A stretch of DNA of 64,000 nucleotides from Methylocystis rosea (GCF_003855495.1 NZ_CP034086.1:372001-436000), one strand, 5' to 3'. Shown: positions 8,771-17,388, counted from the stretch's first letter. Notes: generated by a model from the letters alone, not told the origin. Translations and numbers: made by a program.

Positions 8771-9199
8771 TCACGGGCTCATGCAAGCCGCGCTGAGGAT
8801 GCCGGCCGAAATCGACACGGCGGCGACCCAGAGCGCGGCGGCGATCGCGTTCTGCTGAATGGCGTGCGACAGACCCGGATGCCCAAGCCTCGCGAGGCGA
8901 TAGGCGAGCACTTGCACCGCGAAAGCGACGAAGCCCCAGGCCACGAACTGGAGCGGCGCCTGTGTGTTGTGGATCGCGCCGGCGAGCGCGATGGAAAAGC
9001 CGATGAGGCTGCCCCCGAGCGCGATCGCGGCTGAGGCGTTGTGCTCACGAACGATGAGCTCGAACTCGCGATGCGGCGTCAGCCAAACATAGGTGATGCA
9101 AAAGGCCGCGCAAAATGCGAGGGCGGCGGCAAAATAGGCTGCGAACGCAAGCAGTCCGGAAAGAAAGTCGCTCAGAGCCGCCCCCGAAAATCGAACCAT
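8771..9199 (-). CDS. DUF350 (UPF0719/YjfL-like) inner-membrane protein
   Basis: A 142-residue membrane protein with four predicted helices and the DUF350 signature around REHNASAAIALGGSLIGFSIALAGAI. I start at the Met at 9199. The longer reading frame adds 21 unusual residues. DUF350 proteins recur next to glutathionylspermidine-synthase-like genes (yjfL with yjfC in E. coli), as here, where the genes are packed with 1-base spacing or overlap. The molecular role is unknown. The family association suggests a membrane partner of the ATP-grasp enzyme, which is an inference. Confidence 0.83.
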   Translation of the reverse strand: MVRFSGAALSDFLSGLLAFAAYFAAALAFCAAFCITYVWLTPHREFELIVREHNASAAIALGGSLIGFSIALAGAIHNTQAPLQFVAWGFVAFAVQVLAYRLARLGHPGLSHAIQQNAIAAALWVAAVSISAGILSAACMSP

Positions 9200-9381
9200 C
9201 CGCCCAGCATGGGCGCAGGCGCCGTTCCGGACAAGCTTTGGCCAGCCCAGTCTGCATGCCACTAACTTCCTCGGGCTTTATTGACAAGCCGGAGCGGTGG
9301 TAGAAATTTCTACAAAGGCGCTAACCGAAGCCGCTATGTGCGGTCGCTCGTTTCTCAAATTTCGCTTCGGCCGAGCCGCGC

Positions 9382-10002
9382 TCACGCCACCGGCGGATAA
9401 TAGGCCGTTCTGAACAAAACGCGCGTGGCGTCCCGGGACTCCCGTACGACGGTTTCAGGCGGCAGTTCGCGCAGTTCGCCTTCTGAAAAATTCGCTGGCA
9501 ATCCTATGGCGACGGCGATCCCCGAATGGATCGCTTCCCGAATGAGCGGCAGCGGGTTCGGCGAAAAATCCCGCCAGCCGAAGCGCGTTTTCGTGAAGTA
9601 GTCCGGTCCGCCCCAGGGCGGGTCAATATTCAGCGCATCGAATGAGAGCTTGGGATAGGCCTCCATGACGTCGTCATGAATGAATTCGATGTTTTGCGAG
9701 ACGCCATAGATCTCGGCGTTATGCTTCGCCATGGATAGCCTGTCGCGGTCGATATCGACGGCGATGACGCGCTTGCCGCATCGGGCGAATGCGATCGCCG
9801 AGCCGCCGATGCCGCAAAAGGCGTCCAACACGACGGCGCCGCTGAGGAGAGCGCCGATCTCTGCCGCAAAGCGCTCCGGCTTGACGGAGAACAGCCCCAC
9901 CTCGTCGGTTTTAATGCCCTCATCCCATTTCGAAAACAAATCGTAGCGACGATCCCAGTATTTTTGGGCGCCTTCGCCGAAGGGATTATCGATGCTGGTC
10001 AT
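9382..10002 (-). CDS. TGS1-like class I methyltransferase (Methyltransf_15 type)
   Basis: A 206-residue SAM-dependent methyltransferase that resembles eukaryotic trimethylguanosine synthase TGS1, which methylates the N2 of capped guanosine. Three blocks support this: KYWDRRYDLFSKWDEGIKTD near the N-terminus, the SAM loop VLDAFCGIGGSAIAFA with the following acidic VIAVDID, and the catalytic-type NIDPPWGGPDY, which is nearly the TGS1 motif. The ATG at 10002 is preferred over a TTG 19 codons upstream. Bacteria lack capped RNA of the eukaryotic type, so the substrate here is unknown. An RNA guanine N2 or RsmD-like role is possible. It stands alone, convergent with nothing recognisable. Confidence 0.8.
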   Translation of the reverse strand: MTSIDNPFGEGAQKYWDRRYDLFSKWDEGIKTDEVGLFSVKPERFAAEIGALLSGAVVLDAFCGIGGSAIAFARCGKRVIAVDIDRDRLSMAKHNAEIYGVSQNIEFIHDDVMEAYPKLSFDALNIDPPWGGPDYFTKTRFGWRDFSPNPLPLIREAIHSGIAVAIGLPANFSEGELRELPPETVVRESRDATRVLFRTAYYPPVA

Positions 10003-10323
10003 CACGCGCGCGTTGAGCTGAGCTTTTCGCACTCGATCACGTGGATCGACCCCAGGCAAGGGAGGGAGGCCTCACGCCCAACGCCAAACGCCTCGGCTCA
10101 AGAAAAAGCGCCCGGCCAGGTTAGCCGAGCGCAGTCGAAGAGGGGAGAGGGGAGCTCCGTGTCATTGAACCGTCGGCGCTCGGAATTGTTCCAAGCGGCG
10201 CGTTGTCGGAATGCGCGCGTCGCCGCGACCCCCCGCCGCCTTGACGAAACGGCTCCGCCTATGCCCATTGAGCGCGATTTTTTCGCCGCGCCGGCGCGCC
10301 ATTGCGCCAGGGAGACATAGCCC

Positions 10324-11520
10324 ATGAACATCCACGAATATCAGGCCAAGGCCGTTCTGCGCGAGTTCGGCGCGCCCGTCGCTGAAGGCTTCGCCGTGCT
10401 GCGCGCCGAAGATTCGCGCGCGGCGGCCGAAAAGCTCCCCGGCCCGGTCTATGTGGTGAAGGCGCAGATCCATGCCGGCGGGCGCGGCAAGGGCAAGTTC
10501 AAGGAAGCCAGCGCCGGCGACAAGGGCGGCGTGCGCATCGCCAAATCGATCGACGAGGCCGAGGCCTTCGCGAAAGAGATGCTGGGCGCGACGCTCGTCA
10601 CGCAGCAGACCGGCGAGGCCGGCAAGCAGGTCAACCGCCTCTACATCGAAGACGGCGCCGCGATCGACAAGGAATTCTACCTGTCGATGCTGATCGACCG
10701 CGCAACCTCGCGCATCGCCTATGTGGTCTCGACCGAAGGCGGCATGGACATCGAAAAGGTGGCGCATGACACGCCCGAGAAGATCGTGACCTTCTCGGTC
10801 GATCCGGCGACGGGGCTGATGCCGCATCACGGCCGCCAGGTCGCCGCGGCGCTCGGCCTCACCGGCGATCTCGCCAAACAGGCGGGCGCGCTGACCGAAA
10901 AGCTCTACGCCGCCTTTGTGGCCAAGGACATGGAGCTCCTGGAGATCAATCCGCTGATCGTCACCAAGGACGGCAAGCTGCGCTGCCTCGACGCCAAGGT
11001 CAGCTTTGAAAACAACGCGCTCTATCGCCATCCCGACATGGTCGAGCTGCGCGACAAGAGCGAGGAGGACGAGAAGGAGATCGAGGCGTCGAAATACGAC
11101 CTCGCTTATATCTCGCTCCCCGGCAATATCGGCTGCATGGTCAATGGCGCCGGCCTCGCCATGGCGACGATGGACATCATCAAGCTCTACGGCGAGTTTC
11201 CGGCGAACTTCCTCGACGTCGGCGGCGGCGCCACGACCGAGAAGGTGACGGCCGCGTTCAAGATCATCACCGCCGATCCGAACGTGAAGGGCATTCTCGT
11301 CAATATCTTTGGCGGCATCATGCGCTGCGACACCATCGCCGAAGGCGTGATCGCGGCCGTGAAGGAAGTGGGCCTCAAAGTGCCGCTGGTCGTGCGGCTC
11401 GAGGGCACCAATGTCGACCTCGGCAAGAAGATCATCAATGAGTCGGGCCTGAACGTCATTCCCGCCGACGATCTCGACGACGCGGCGCAAAAAATCGTCG
11501 CCGCGATCCGGGCGGGGTAA
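10324..11520 (+). CDS. sucC: Succinyl-CoA synthetase (ADP-forming) beta subunit
   Basis: The beta subunit of succinyl-CoA ligase, which makes ATP from succinyl-CoA in the TCA cycle. The 398-residue protein has an N-terminal ATP-grasp domain ([33 protein letters not shown]) and the CoA-ligase domain with [20 protein letters not shown] and [13 protein letters not shown]. The 11-residue insert after [14 protein letters not shown], is typical of alphaproteobacterial SucC. The serine-cycle paralogue malate thiokinase beta (MtkA) was considered, but the sequence follows SucC. Unusually, no sucD follows: the next 700 bases hold repeats and a broken DUF559 gene. Confidence 0.93.
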   Translation: MNIHEYQAKAVLREFGAPVAEGFAVLRAEDSRAAAEKLPGPVYVVKAQIHAGGRGKGKFKEASAGDKGGVRIAKSIDEAEAFAKEMLGATLVTQQTGEAGKQVNRLYIEDGAAIDKEFYLSMLIDRATSRIAYVVSTEGGMDIEKVAHDTPEKIVTFSVDPATGLMPHHGRQVAAALGLTGDLAKQAGALTEKLYAAFVAKDMELLEINPLIVTKDGKLRCLDAKVSFENNALYRHPDMVELRDKSEEDEKEIEASKYDLAYISLPGNIGCMVNGAGLAMATMDIIKLYGEFPANFLDVGGGATTEKVTAAFKIITADPNVKGILVNIFGGIMRCDTIAEGVIAAVKEVGLKVPLVVRLEGTNVDLGKKIINESGLNVIPADDLDDAAQKIVAAIRAG

Positions 11521-11570
11521 TTTTTCGCGAAACCCGCCCCTCGACCGCCGTTGCGAATCTTTGGGTTCTT

Positions 11571-11628
11571 CCTTCTCCCGTAAACGGGAGAAGGTGGCCC
11601 TCGCGCAAGCGAGGGTCGGATGAGGGCG
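11571..11628 (+). repeat. Intergenic palindromic repeat, family A (left copy)
   Basis: Two adjoining hairpins: CCTTCTCCCGTAAACGGGAG followed by AAGG, then CCCTCGCGCAAGCGAGGG, ending GGATGAGGGC. The same unit recurs in inverted orientation at 11980-12032, and two further copies lie at 29860-30020. It directly follows sucC and directly precedes a broken DUF559 gene, so it could also serve as a transcription stop for sucC, although no long T-run follows. Confidence 0.85.
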
Positions 11629-11632
11629 CAAA

Positions 11633-12021
11633 ATGCGTGACGACACCCCCATCGAAAGGTTCCATCAAGCCCCGACGCTTCGTCGCGACATGACGAATGC
11701 GGAGACATTGCTATGGCGACATCTCCGGGGACGCGGCCTGGAGGGCGCAAAGTTTCGCCGACAAGTTCCGATCGGCCCATTCATCGCCGACTTCGCTTGC
11801 TTGAACCACCGGCTGATCGTGGAGCTGACGGGCGTCCACACGAAAACCCGGGTCAAGCGGCGCGAGACCGACGCCGCGACGCTTGGTTCATCAAGAATGG
11901 ATGGCGCGTTCTGCGCTTGTCCAATGAGCGGGTTATCGGCGGCGCGGCGCTAGACGATATTTTCCGCGCGTTGCGGTCGCCCTCATCCGACCCGGCTTCG
12001 CCGGGCCACCTTCTCCCGTAA
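11633..12021 (+). pseudogene. Broken DUF559 (VSR-like endonuclease fold) gene
   Basis: Two overlapping reading frames together make one DUF559 protein. The first frame gives [20 protein letters not shown] and [20 protein letters not shown], then LIVEL. The second, shifted by +2, gives DGRPHENPGQ, RRDAWFIKNGWRVLRLSNER and VIGGAALDDIF. The frames join near 11823, as if one base were missing after the VEL codons. DUF559 proteins are small relatives of very-short-patch-repair endonucleases. The C-terminal codons run into the right-hand repeat. A sequencing error cannot be excluded as the cause of the shift. The gene is bracketed by inverted copies of the family A repeat. Confidence 0.75.
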
Positions 12022-12032
12022 ACAGGAGAAGG
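11980..12032 (-). repeat. Intergenic palindromic repeat, family A (right copy, inverted)
   Basis: Inverted counterpart of the copy at 11571-11628: it begins CCCTCATCCGACCC, has an inner hairpin CGGCTTCGCCG and ends with CTTCTCCCGTAAACAGGAG. Together the two copies flank the DUF559 gene like short terminal inverted repeats. The remaining 200 bases up to the next gene hold only a short AGGCCGC/GCGGCCT hairpin around 12174-12200. Confidence 0.82.
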
Positions 12033-12234
12033 AGTCGCGCGTCTCCGGAAGCGGCGTGGGGCTGCGGCTTGGATTTTTCTGCGAAAGTCGCGCTTAAGTC
12101 CACTGGCCAAGCTTTCTTCCGCCTTGCGTCATCGGCCCAAAAGGGCCATCTTTAGGCGCGACCTTGGACTTTTAGGCCGCTGTTCCGCGTGGGGCGGCCT
12201 TTGCGCGCGATCGTCGCCTTTTAGGGAAGCGCCA

Positions 12235-14022
12235 GTGCCCAAATCAGCTCTTCTGTTTGCGTCTCCGGCCAGCCGCGCGAGACGCGCTCTGGCGCGCCTG
12301 TCGTGCATCTTGGTTGCGGGCTCCAGCGCCTTCGGGCTCTCCTGCGACAGCAGCCTCGCGGCGCGAGAAAATATCATCGTCGCGCGGCCCTTCGAGGTCG
12401 GCTCCAGTCTGTCGGGCAATTATCTCGCGGCGATCGTCGCCGGCGCGCAGCGCGACACGCTCGCCGCCTCGACCTTCTTCCGCGAGGCCTTGCGCGACGA
12501 TCCCAAGAACACCGATCTCGCCGACCGCGCCTTCGTCGCGGCGCTCGCCAACGGCAATATGTCGGAGGCCCTCTCGCTGACCGGCCGCGTGATCGCGCAT
12601 GACCGCACGAACGGGCTCGCGCATCTCGCCCGCGGCGTCGATCTGATCAAGACTCGCAAATACGCCGCCGCGCGCGCCGAACTCGCCAAGGGCGGCGGGG
12701 ATCGGCGCCGCGACATCACCTCGACGCTGCTCTCCGCATGGAGCTACGCCGGCGCCAAGGACACGCGTCGCGCCCTCGCAACGCTCGATACGCTCACCGA
12801 TGACGCCTTCGTGGTGTTTCGCGACTATCATGCGGGCCTGATCGCCGATCTCGGCGGCGACAAGGCGGAGGCGGAAAAGCGCTTCAAGTCCGCCTACACC
12901 TCCGAGAAGAACACGCTGCGGCTTGTCGACGCCTATGCGCGCTTTCTCGCGACGAACGGACGGCGCGACGAGGCGAAGCAGCTCTACCTCTCCTTCGACG
13001 AGGTCGCCCCCAATCATCCCATCGTCGTCGCCGGCCTCGCCGCGCTCGATGAAGGCAAGCCGTTGCCGCCCTTCGTGCGCACCGCCGACGAAGGCGCGGG
13101 TGAAGTGCTGTACGGGCTGGGCGCCGTCGGCGGCCGCCAGGGCGACGAACTCGCCTCGCTCATCTATCTGCGCCTCGCGCTGCATCTTGCGCCGGAGAAC
13201 GCTCTCGCCATCGTCACGCTCGGCGACGTCTATGAGCGCATGAAGCAGGAAGAGGCCGCCATCGATCTTTATCAGAGCGTGCCGAAAGACAGTCCGCTGC
13301 GCGTCAACGCCGACGTGCAGGCGGCGCTTCTGCTGGAGACGCTCGGCAAAACCAAAGAGGCCAGCGAAAATCTGTCCGCGATCGTCGCCGCCAACCCCAA
13401 GAATCAGGAGGCGTTGACGGCGCTCGGCAATCTTCAGCGCTCGCGCAAGGCTTTCGCCGACGCCGCCGTGACCTATACGCGCGTGCTCGATTTGCGGTCG
13501 AAGGCGGACAAGAGTCTGTGGCTGCTCTACTATTATCGCGGCATCGCCAATGAACGGCGCAAGGATTGGCCGGCGGCGGAAGCCGATCTCAAAAAGGCGC
13601 TGGATCTCAATCCCGACCAGCCGCTCGTGTTGAACTATCTCGGCTATTCGTGGGTCGACAAGGGCTCCAATCTCGACGAAGCCTTCAAGATGCTGCGCCG
13701 CGCCGTCGATCTGCGGCAGCGCGACGGCTATGTCGTCGACAGTCTCGGCTGGGCCTATTATCGCCTGGGGCGCTATGACGACGCCGTGCGCGAATTGGAG
13801 AAGGCCATCGACCTGAAGCCGTCAGACCCGGTGATCAACGATCATCTCGGCGACGCCTATTGGCGCGTGGGCCGCAAGCTCGAAGCGCGTTTCCAGTGGA
13901 ACCATGCGCGCGATCTCAATCCCGAGCCCGACGAACTGCCGAAGATTCTCGACAAGATCAACAACGGCTTGGCCGACAATCCGACGCTCGCCCATGACAA
14001 GGCGGCGCAGAACGGCGGGTGA
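12235..14022 (+). CDS. Exported tetratricopeptide repeat protein
   Basis: A 595-residue TPR protein. I start at the GTG at 12235, which has AGGGA just upstream and opens a signal-peptide-like N-terminus: basic residues, then a hydrophobic stretch LSCILVAGSSAFGLSC. The mature part begins near ARENIIVARPFEVGSSLSG. TPR units are visible throughout, most clearly at the C-terminus (YLGYSWVDKGSNLDEAFKML, DSLGWAYYRLGRYDDAVREL, DHLGDAYWRVGRKLEARFQW). Similar proteins of about 600 residues are widespread in Rhizobiales. They are likely scaffolds at the envelope, but no specific partner is known. A longer ATG start at 12124 would add a basic, atypical 37 residues. Confidence 0.82.
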   Translation: MPKSALLFASPASRARRALARLSCILVAGSSAFGLSCDSSLAARENIIVARPFEVGSSLSGNYLAAIVAGAQRDTLAASTFFREALRDDPKNTDLADRAFVAALANGNMSEALSLTGRVIAHDRTNGLAHLARGVDLIKTRKYAAARAELAKGGGDRRRDITSTLLSAWSYAGAKDTRRALATLDTLTDDAFVVFRDYHAGLIADLGGDKAEAEKRFKSAYTSEKNTLRLVDAYARFLATNGRRDEAKQLYLSFDEVAPNHPIVVAGLAALDEGKPLPPFVRTADEGAGEVLYGLGAVGGRQGDELASLIYLRLALHLAPENALAIVTLGDVYERMKQEEAAIDLYQSVPKDSPLRVNADVQAALLLETLGKTKEASENLSAIVAANPKNQEALTALGNLQRSRKAFADAAVTYTRVLDLRSKADKSLWLLYYYRGIANERRKDWPAAEADLKKALDLNPDQPLVLNYLGYSWVDKGSNLDEAFKMLRRAVDLRQRDGYVVDSLGWAYYRLGRYDDAVRELEKAIDLKPSDPVINDHLGDAYWRVGRKLEARFQWNHARDLNPEPDELPKILDKINNGLADNPTLAHDKAAQNGG

Positions 14023-14442
14023 TTACGCCTTCTCGTCCGCCATCTCCAACACGACGCGCCATTCTTCGTCGCTCACCGGCTGCACGGAGAGGCGCGAATT
14101 GTTGACGAGGACCATGTCCTTGAGGCGCGGCTCGGCTTTGATCTCGGCGAGCGTGACCGGCTTTTTCAGGGCCTTCACCGCCTTCACATCGACCATGCCG
14201 AATTTGCCGCTCTCGTCGGTGTGGTCGGGATAATAGGTCTTGATGATCTCGACGATGCCGACGACCGCCTTGTCCTCGTTCGAATGATAGAAGAAGCCTT
14301 TTTCGCCCTTCTTCATCGCCATCAGATTGAGTTTGGCCGAATGGTTGCGCACGCCGTTCCAGAACGTGCCCTTGGCGCCGGCCTCGACCTGCTGATCCCA
14401 GGACCAGCTCGACGGCTCGCTTTTCAACAGCCAATGCGCCAC
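14023..14442 (-). CDS. EVE domain-containing protein (THYN1-like)
   Basis: A 139-residue protein made up entirely of one EVE domain, a PUA-like fold that binds modified bases in DNA or RNA. The family signature is visible: AHWLLKSEPSSWSWDQ at the N-terminus, WNGVRNHSAKLNLMAMKKGE, GFFYHSNEDKAVVGIVEI, and the C-terminal VLVNNSRLSVQPV. The GTG start shares one base with the TAG stop of the upstream YciI gene (TAGTG), so the two are translated together. The human homologue is thymocyte nuclear protein 1. The substrate of the bacterial form is not settled. Confidence 0.92.
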   Translation of the reverse strand: MAHWLLKSEPSSWSWDQQVEAGAKGTFWNGVRNHSAKLNLMAMKKGEKGFFYHSNEDKAVVGIVEIIKTYYPDHTDESGKFGMVDVKAVKALKKPVTLAEIKAEPRLKDMVLVNNSRLSVQPVSDEEWRVVLEMADEKA

Positions 14443-14723
14443 TAGAGCTGCGCTCCCACCACGCGTTTCCAGGGTTTCAGCTCCACCGAGGCGAAGAGGC
14501 CGGCGGCGGCGTAAGGATCTTCGCTAAGCAGCGCGCGCGCCGCCGCCTCATTCTCGCAGTCGAGAATGAGCAGGGAGCCGACGGGGGTCTCGCCGTCGAG
14601 AAAGGGGCCGCCGAGCTTCACGCGCGCGGCGTGCTTGTCGAGGAAGGCGAGATGCGCGGCGCGGGTCGACATGCGCAGCTCGACGTGATCGGGCTTATCC
14701 AGGCAAAGGGCGACGAAGAACAC
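14442..14723 (-). CDS. YciI-like protein
   Basis: A 93-residue YciI-family protein, a ferredoxin-like alpha-beta fold whose reaction is unknown. It shows the usual layout: VALCLDKPDHVELR, then AHLAFLDKH, GPFLDGETPVGSLLILD, and the conserved DPYAAAGLFASVELKPWK, with the His and Asp residues typical of the family. The GTG at 14723 is preferred because it starts the first beta strand directly. The longer frame adds 11 basic residues. It is the first gene of a two-gene operon with the EVE protein. Confidence 0.85.
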   Translation of the reverse strand: MFFVALCLDKPDHVELRMSTRAAHLAFLDKHAARVKLGGPFLDGETPVGSLLILDCENEAAARALLSEDPYAAAGLFASVELKPWKRVVGAQL

Positions 14724-14878
14724 AGGCGGCCTCGCGTAAGCGTGACGAAGGCGCAACTTGTTCCAAAGCGCGCGCCGCCGGTCAACAGCGCCGCCGACGA
14801 AATGACGATTTCATATTCGAAGAGGCGAGGGCTTCGGGAAGGCGGAGGTGCCAGGCGATCGGGTCTGGAAGGCGCGCT

Positions 14879-15922
14879 TTAGGCGCGCGTCGCCGGCGCC
14901 TCGAGCTCCTGCGCGACGACGCGGTCGCCAAAATCGATGATGGCTTCGCGCAAAGCGGCGATTTCGGCGTCGCTCGCTGCGATGGGGACGATGGACAAAG
15001 CCTTGGACCCGTTGGCGGCGCGGCGCAGATTGGCTCGCTCCGCGCGCAGCGCCTCGACGGCGCCTTGCAGCATGGCGTTGTCGGCGCGCGCCGATTCGAG
15101 CTTTCCGGCGGCCTCGTTCGCTTCGGCGCGCGCGACGCGCAGCGCTCCCTCCAATTGGTCGCCGTCGCTCTTTTGGCGTTCTTCGGCGGCTTTGAGCTGC
15201 GCCCGCGCCGCGTCGAGCTCGGCGGCGAGCGTCTCGCCCAGCGTGCGGGTCGCGGCAAGTTCGCCCGACATGCGCGTCAGCAGATCTTCAAGCTCCGTGG
15301 CCCGCGCGCCCGACTGCGCGGCGCGCGCATGCTCCTCGCGCAAGACCTGCAGCTCGCGCTGCATCTCGCTATTGTGCTGATGCAGCGCCGCGACGCGCGA
15401 CTCATAGGCGGCGACGAAACCGTCCAGCTGCGCCCCGGCCCCTTCGTCCTGCGCCGCCGTTTCCGATCGAATCAGCCGCAGTTGCGCGACGCGGCCTTCG
15501 GCGCGGTCGGTCATTTCGTGCAGCGCTCTCTCCGTGGCGTTCAGAAGCTCGGTGCGCTCGCCCAAAACCTTCTCCGCCTCATTGACGCGCAGGTTCATGT
15601 CGCGATTGTCGGCTTCGGCGCGATTGAGCTGCGTTTCGAGATCGGCGATCCGCGCGACATGGCGGCCGACCGTCGCGAGATCGTGCGCCCGCGCGGCTTG
15701 CGTCGCCTCCATCGCTTGTTCGAGCCGCCGCTCGCGCACGGCGAATTCCGCGCGCAGCAGATCGCGCTCGGCGACGACTTCCTCCATCGACATCGGCGCA
15801 AGCATCTGCAGCCGTCGCATCGAAAGACGAAGCGCGCGCCGCCAGAAAGCGGGGAGGAACATCAAGGCGAAAAGCCCGGCGACGAGGAAGCCGAGCGCGA
15901 AATACATCGCTTGTTCGATCAA
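14879..15922 (-). CDS. Membrane-anchored long coiled-coil protein
   Basis: A protein of about 347 residues with a single N-terminal transmembrane helix (FALGFLVAGLFALMFLPAF) followed by almost continuous coiled coil from about residue 40 to 310, rich in Glu, Ala, Arg, Leu and Gln with heptad spacing. The C-terminus has a short conserved-looking region, IAALREAIIDFGDRVVA. The start is uncertain. I favour the TTG at 15922, giving MIEQAMYFALGF with AAGGA upstream; an ATG five codons later is the alternative. Similar proteins occur in Rhizobiales without known function. A structural role at the inner membrane is plausible. Confidence 0.7.
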   Translation of the reverse strand: MIEQAMYFALGFLVAGLFALMFLPAFWRRALRLSMRRLQMLAPMSMEEVVAERDLLRAEFAVRERRLEQAMEATQAARAHDLATVGRHVARIADLETQLNRAEADNRDMNLRVNEAEKVLGERTELLNATERALHEMTDRAEGRVAQLRLIRSETAAQDEGAGAQLDGFVAAYESRVAALHQHNSEMQRELQVLREEHARAAQSGARATELEDLLTRMSGELAATRTLGETLAAELDAARAQLKAAEERQKSDGDQLEGALRVARAEANEAAGKLESARADNAMLQGAVEALRAERANLRRAANGSKALSIVPIAASDAEIAALREAIIDFGDRVVAQELEAPATRA

Positions 15923-16216
15923 GACGCAGCAATCCTTGATCCGTCTCAAGGTGGACGGCGCTGCGGATTTTGCCACGTAATGACGCGGAACGCAAAGCAC
16001 GAGCTATGGTTCGTCGGCGCGCGCGATGCAATACGACCGCGGCGCGCCGCGTCGTCCGTTTGAATGACGACTTTCCCGCCTGCGGGCCGCAGAACGGCGG
16101 AAGCAACGGCCGCTGGCGTTGCTCGCTGAAAGCAGGAGAAGCCAAATGATTTTATCCGCTGGCGTTTTTCGCGGGGGCCGCGCGCGCGGCGCGCCGCGAT
16201 TGCGGCGGGCTCGGCG

Positions 16217-16645
16217 ATGAGCGCCATGCGCTGTCCCGGCGCGCCCGCGCTTCTTGTCGGCGATCCGGCCGAAAGAAGCCCGCAAGGCGCCACCAATGAG
16301 CGAGTCTTCGCGACTACCCTTGCGGCGGATGAAAGCGTTCTCGCCGCCGCGCAAACGCAGGCCGCGCCGGCCGCGCGCATCCAATTCGCGCCGATTTGTG
16401 TTGAAAACGACTGTGCGCATTGGAGCGGCGGCGGATGCGCCGTGCTCGGCCGCATCGCGCAACTGCTCGCTGAGGCGGCTGCGCCGGTGAAGCGCAGTCC
16501 CGCCTACGAATGCAGCATTCGTCATGATTGCCGCTGGCGCGGGCAGCGCGGCGACGAGGCCTGCGGGATTTGCGGATTCGTCGCCAGGGAGCCGCTCGCT
16601 CCGTCTCCGCGCCGTGTGGGGGCGAACGGGGCTTTTGCGCCTTAA
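16217..16645 (+). CDS. Cysteine-rich hypothetical protein, possible metal binder
   Basis: A 142-residue reading frame with a clustered cysteine pattern in the C-terminal half: CVENDCAHWSGGGC, then CSIRHDC followed by CGIC. Tryptophans lie next to the cysteines. Such spacing suggests zinc or iron-sulfur binding. The N-terminal half is unremarkable. An in-frame ATG at 16226 (MRCPGAP) is an alternative start. No strong ribosome binding site is visible, and open frames exist on the other strand, so this call rests on the ordered cysteines. I do not recognise a named family. Confidence 0.45.
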   Translation: MSAMRCPGAPALLVGDPAERSPQGATNERVFATTLAADESVLAAAQTQAAPAARIQFAPICVENDCAHWSGGGCAVLGRIAQLLAEAAAPVKRSPAYECSIRHDCRWRGQRGDEACGICGFVAREPLAPSPRRVGANGAFAP

Positions 16646-16665
16646 GTCGGCGCGTGAGAAGCGGA

Positions 16666-17262
16666 TCAGAACGGGTTCCAGGTCGATTCCGGCGTGAATT
16701 TCAGATAGCCGAGATTGAGGCCGAGCCGCGCGCCAAGTCCCGAGCGCACCGGCATGACGACCACTTCGTCATTGTTGAGCGCGGTGAATCCGAGGCCGCC
16801 GACGAGATAGGCTGATCCGGCGGCGCCGGAGAACCGCCGATAGATAGAGTCGACCGACGGCAGATTATAGACGAGCATCATCGTCCGGGCGCCGTCGGCG
16901 CCGGCGTCGAGGCCAATCGATGGGCCTTGCCAGAACACGCGTTGCTGGCCGGCGTTGCGCGTATACATCCTGCCCTCGCCATAGCGGAGCCCGCCGACGA
17001 ACGCGCCGCCCGCCTCCTGGCCAAGGATATAGGCGTTGGGACTGCCCCACTGCCGCGACGCGCGCTCGACGCCTTCGGCGAGGCCGCGCGAAATAGAGCC
17101 GAAAAAGCGGTGGCCGTTCTCGACGATCTCACCGCTGGAATAGGTTTCGGGCCGCTGCGCCGCGCGGGCGAAAGAACCAGGAGCCGCCCAAGCGCAGGCC
17201 GAGGCGGCGGCGAGGCGAAACAGGTCGCGGCGCGAGGCGGCGTTGAACGAAGATTTGCTCAT
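16666..17262 (-). CDS. DUF1134 envelope protein (EipA-like)
   Basis: A 198-residue exported protein of the DUF1134 family. In Brucella the member EipA is a periplasmic protein needed for envelope stress resistance. The N-terminus MSKSSFNAASRRDLFRLAAA followed by ASACAWAAPGSFARA is a signal peptide with a twin-arginine-like RRDLF. The conserved domain includes YSSGEIVENGHRFFGSISRG, AYILGQEAGGAFVGGLRYGE, GLDAGADGARTMMLVYNLP and a C-terminal VMPVRSGLGARLGLNLGYLK. I use the Met at 17262, which begins the signal peptide. The frame extends 37 codons further upstream, but those residues do not fit the family. Confidence 0.9.
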   Translation of the reverse strand: MSKSSFNAASRRDLFRLAAASACAWAAPGSFARAAQRPETYSSGEIVENGHRFFGSISRGLAEGVERASRQWGSPNAYILGQEAGGAFVGGLRYGEGRMYTRNAGQQRVFWQGPSIGLDAGADGARTMMLVYNLPSVDSIYRRFSGAAGSAYLVGGLGFTALNNDEVVVMPVRSGLGARLGLNLGYLKFTPESTWNPF

Positions 17263-17388
17263 GACGACGAACTCCAGGACGAACGTGTTCAAGCGCCATG
17301 CGTCGGCGTCAACGATGGCCGACCCGCGGCGCAGTTGCGTCGCAAAGGCGACAGGCGGACTTGCGCCCGCCAAAGTCGCGCGCCGTAG

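Noticed and set aside
10324..11520. Malate thiokinase beta subunit (mtkA) as identity for the gene at 10324
   Set aside because: The serine cycle makes this a fair candidate in a methanotroph, but the sequence, including the insert after GRGKG, follows alphaproteobacterial SucC, and no mtkB or other serine-cycle gene is adjacent.
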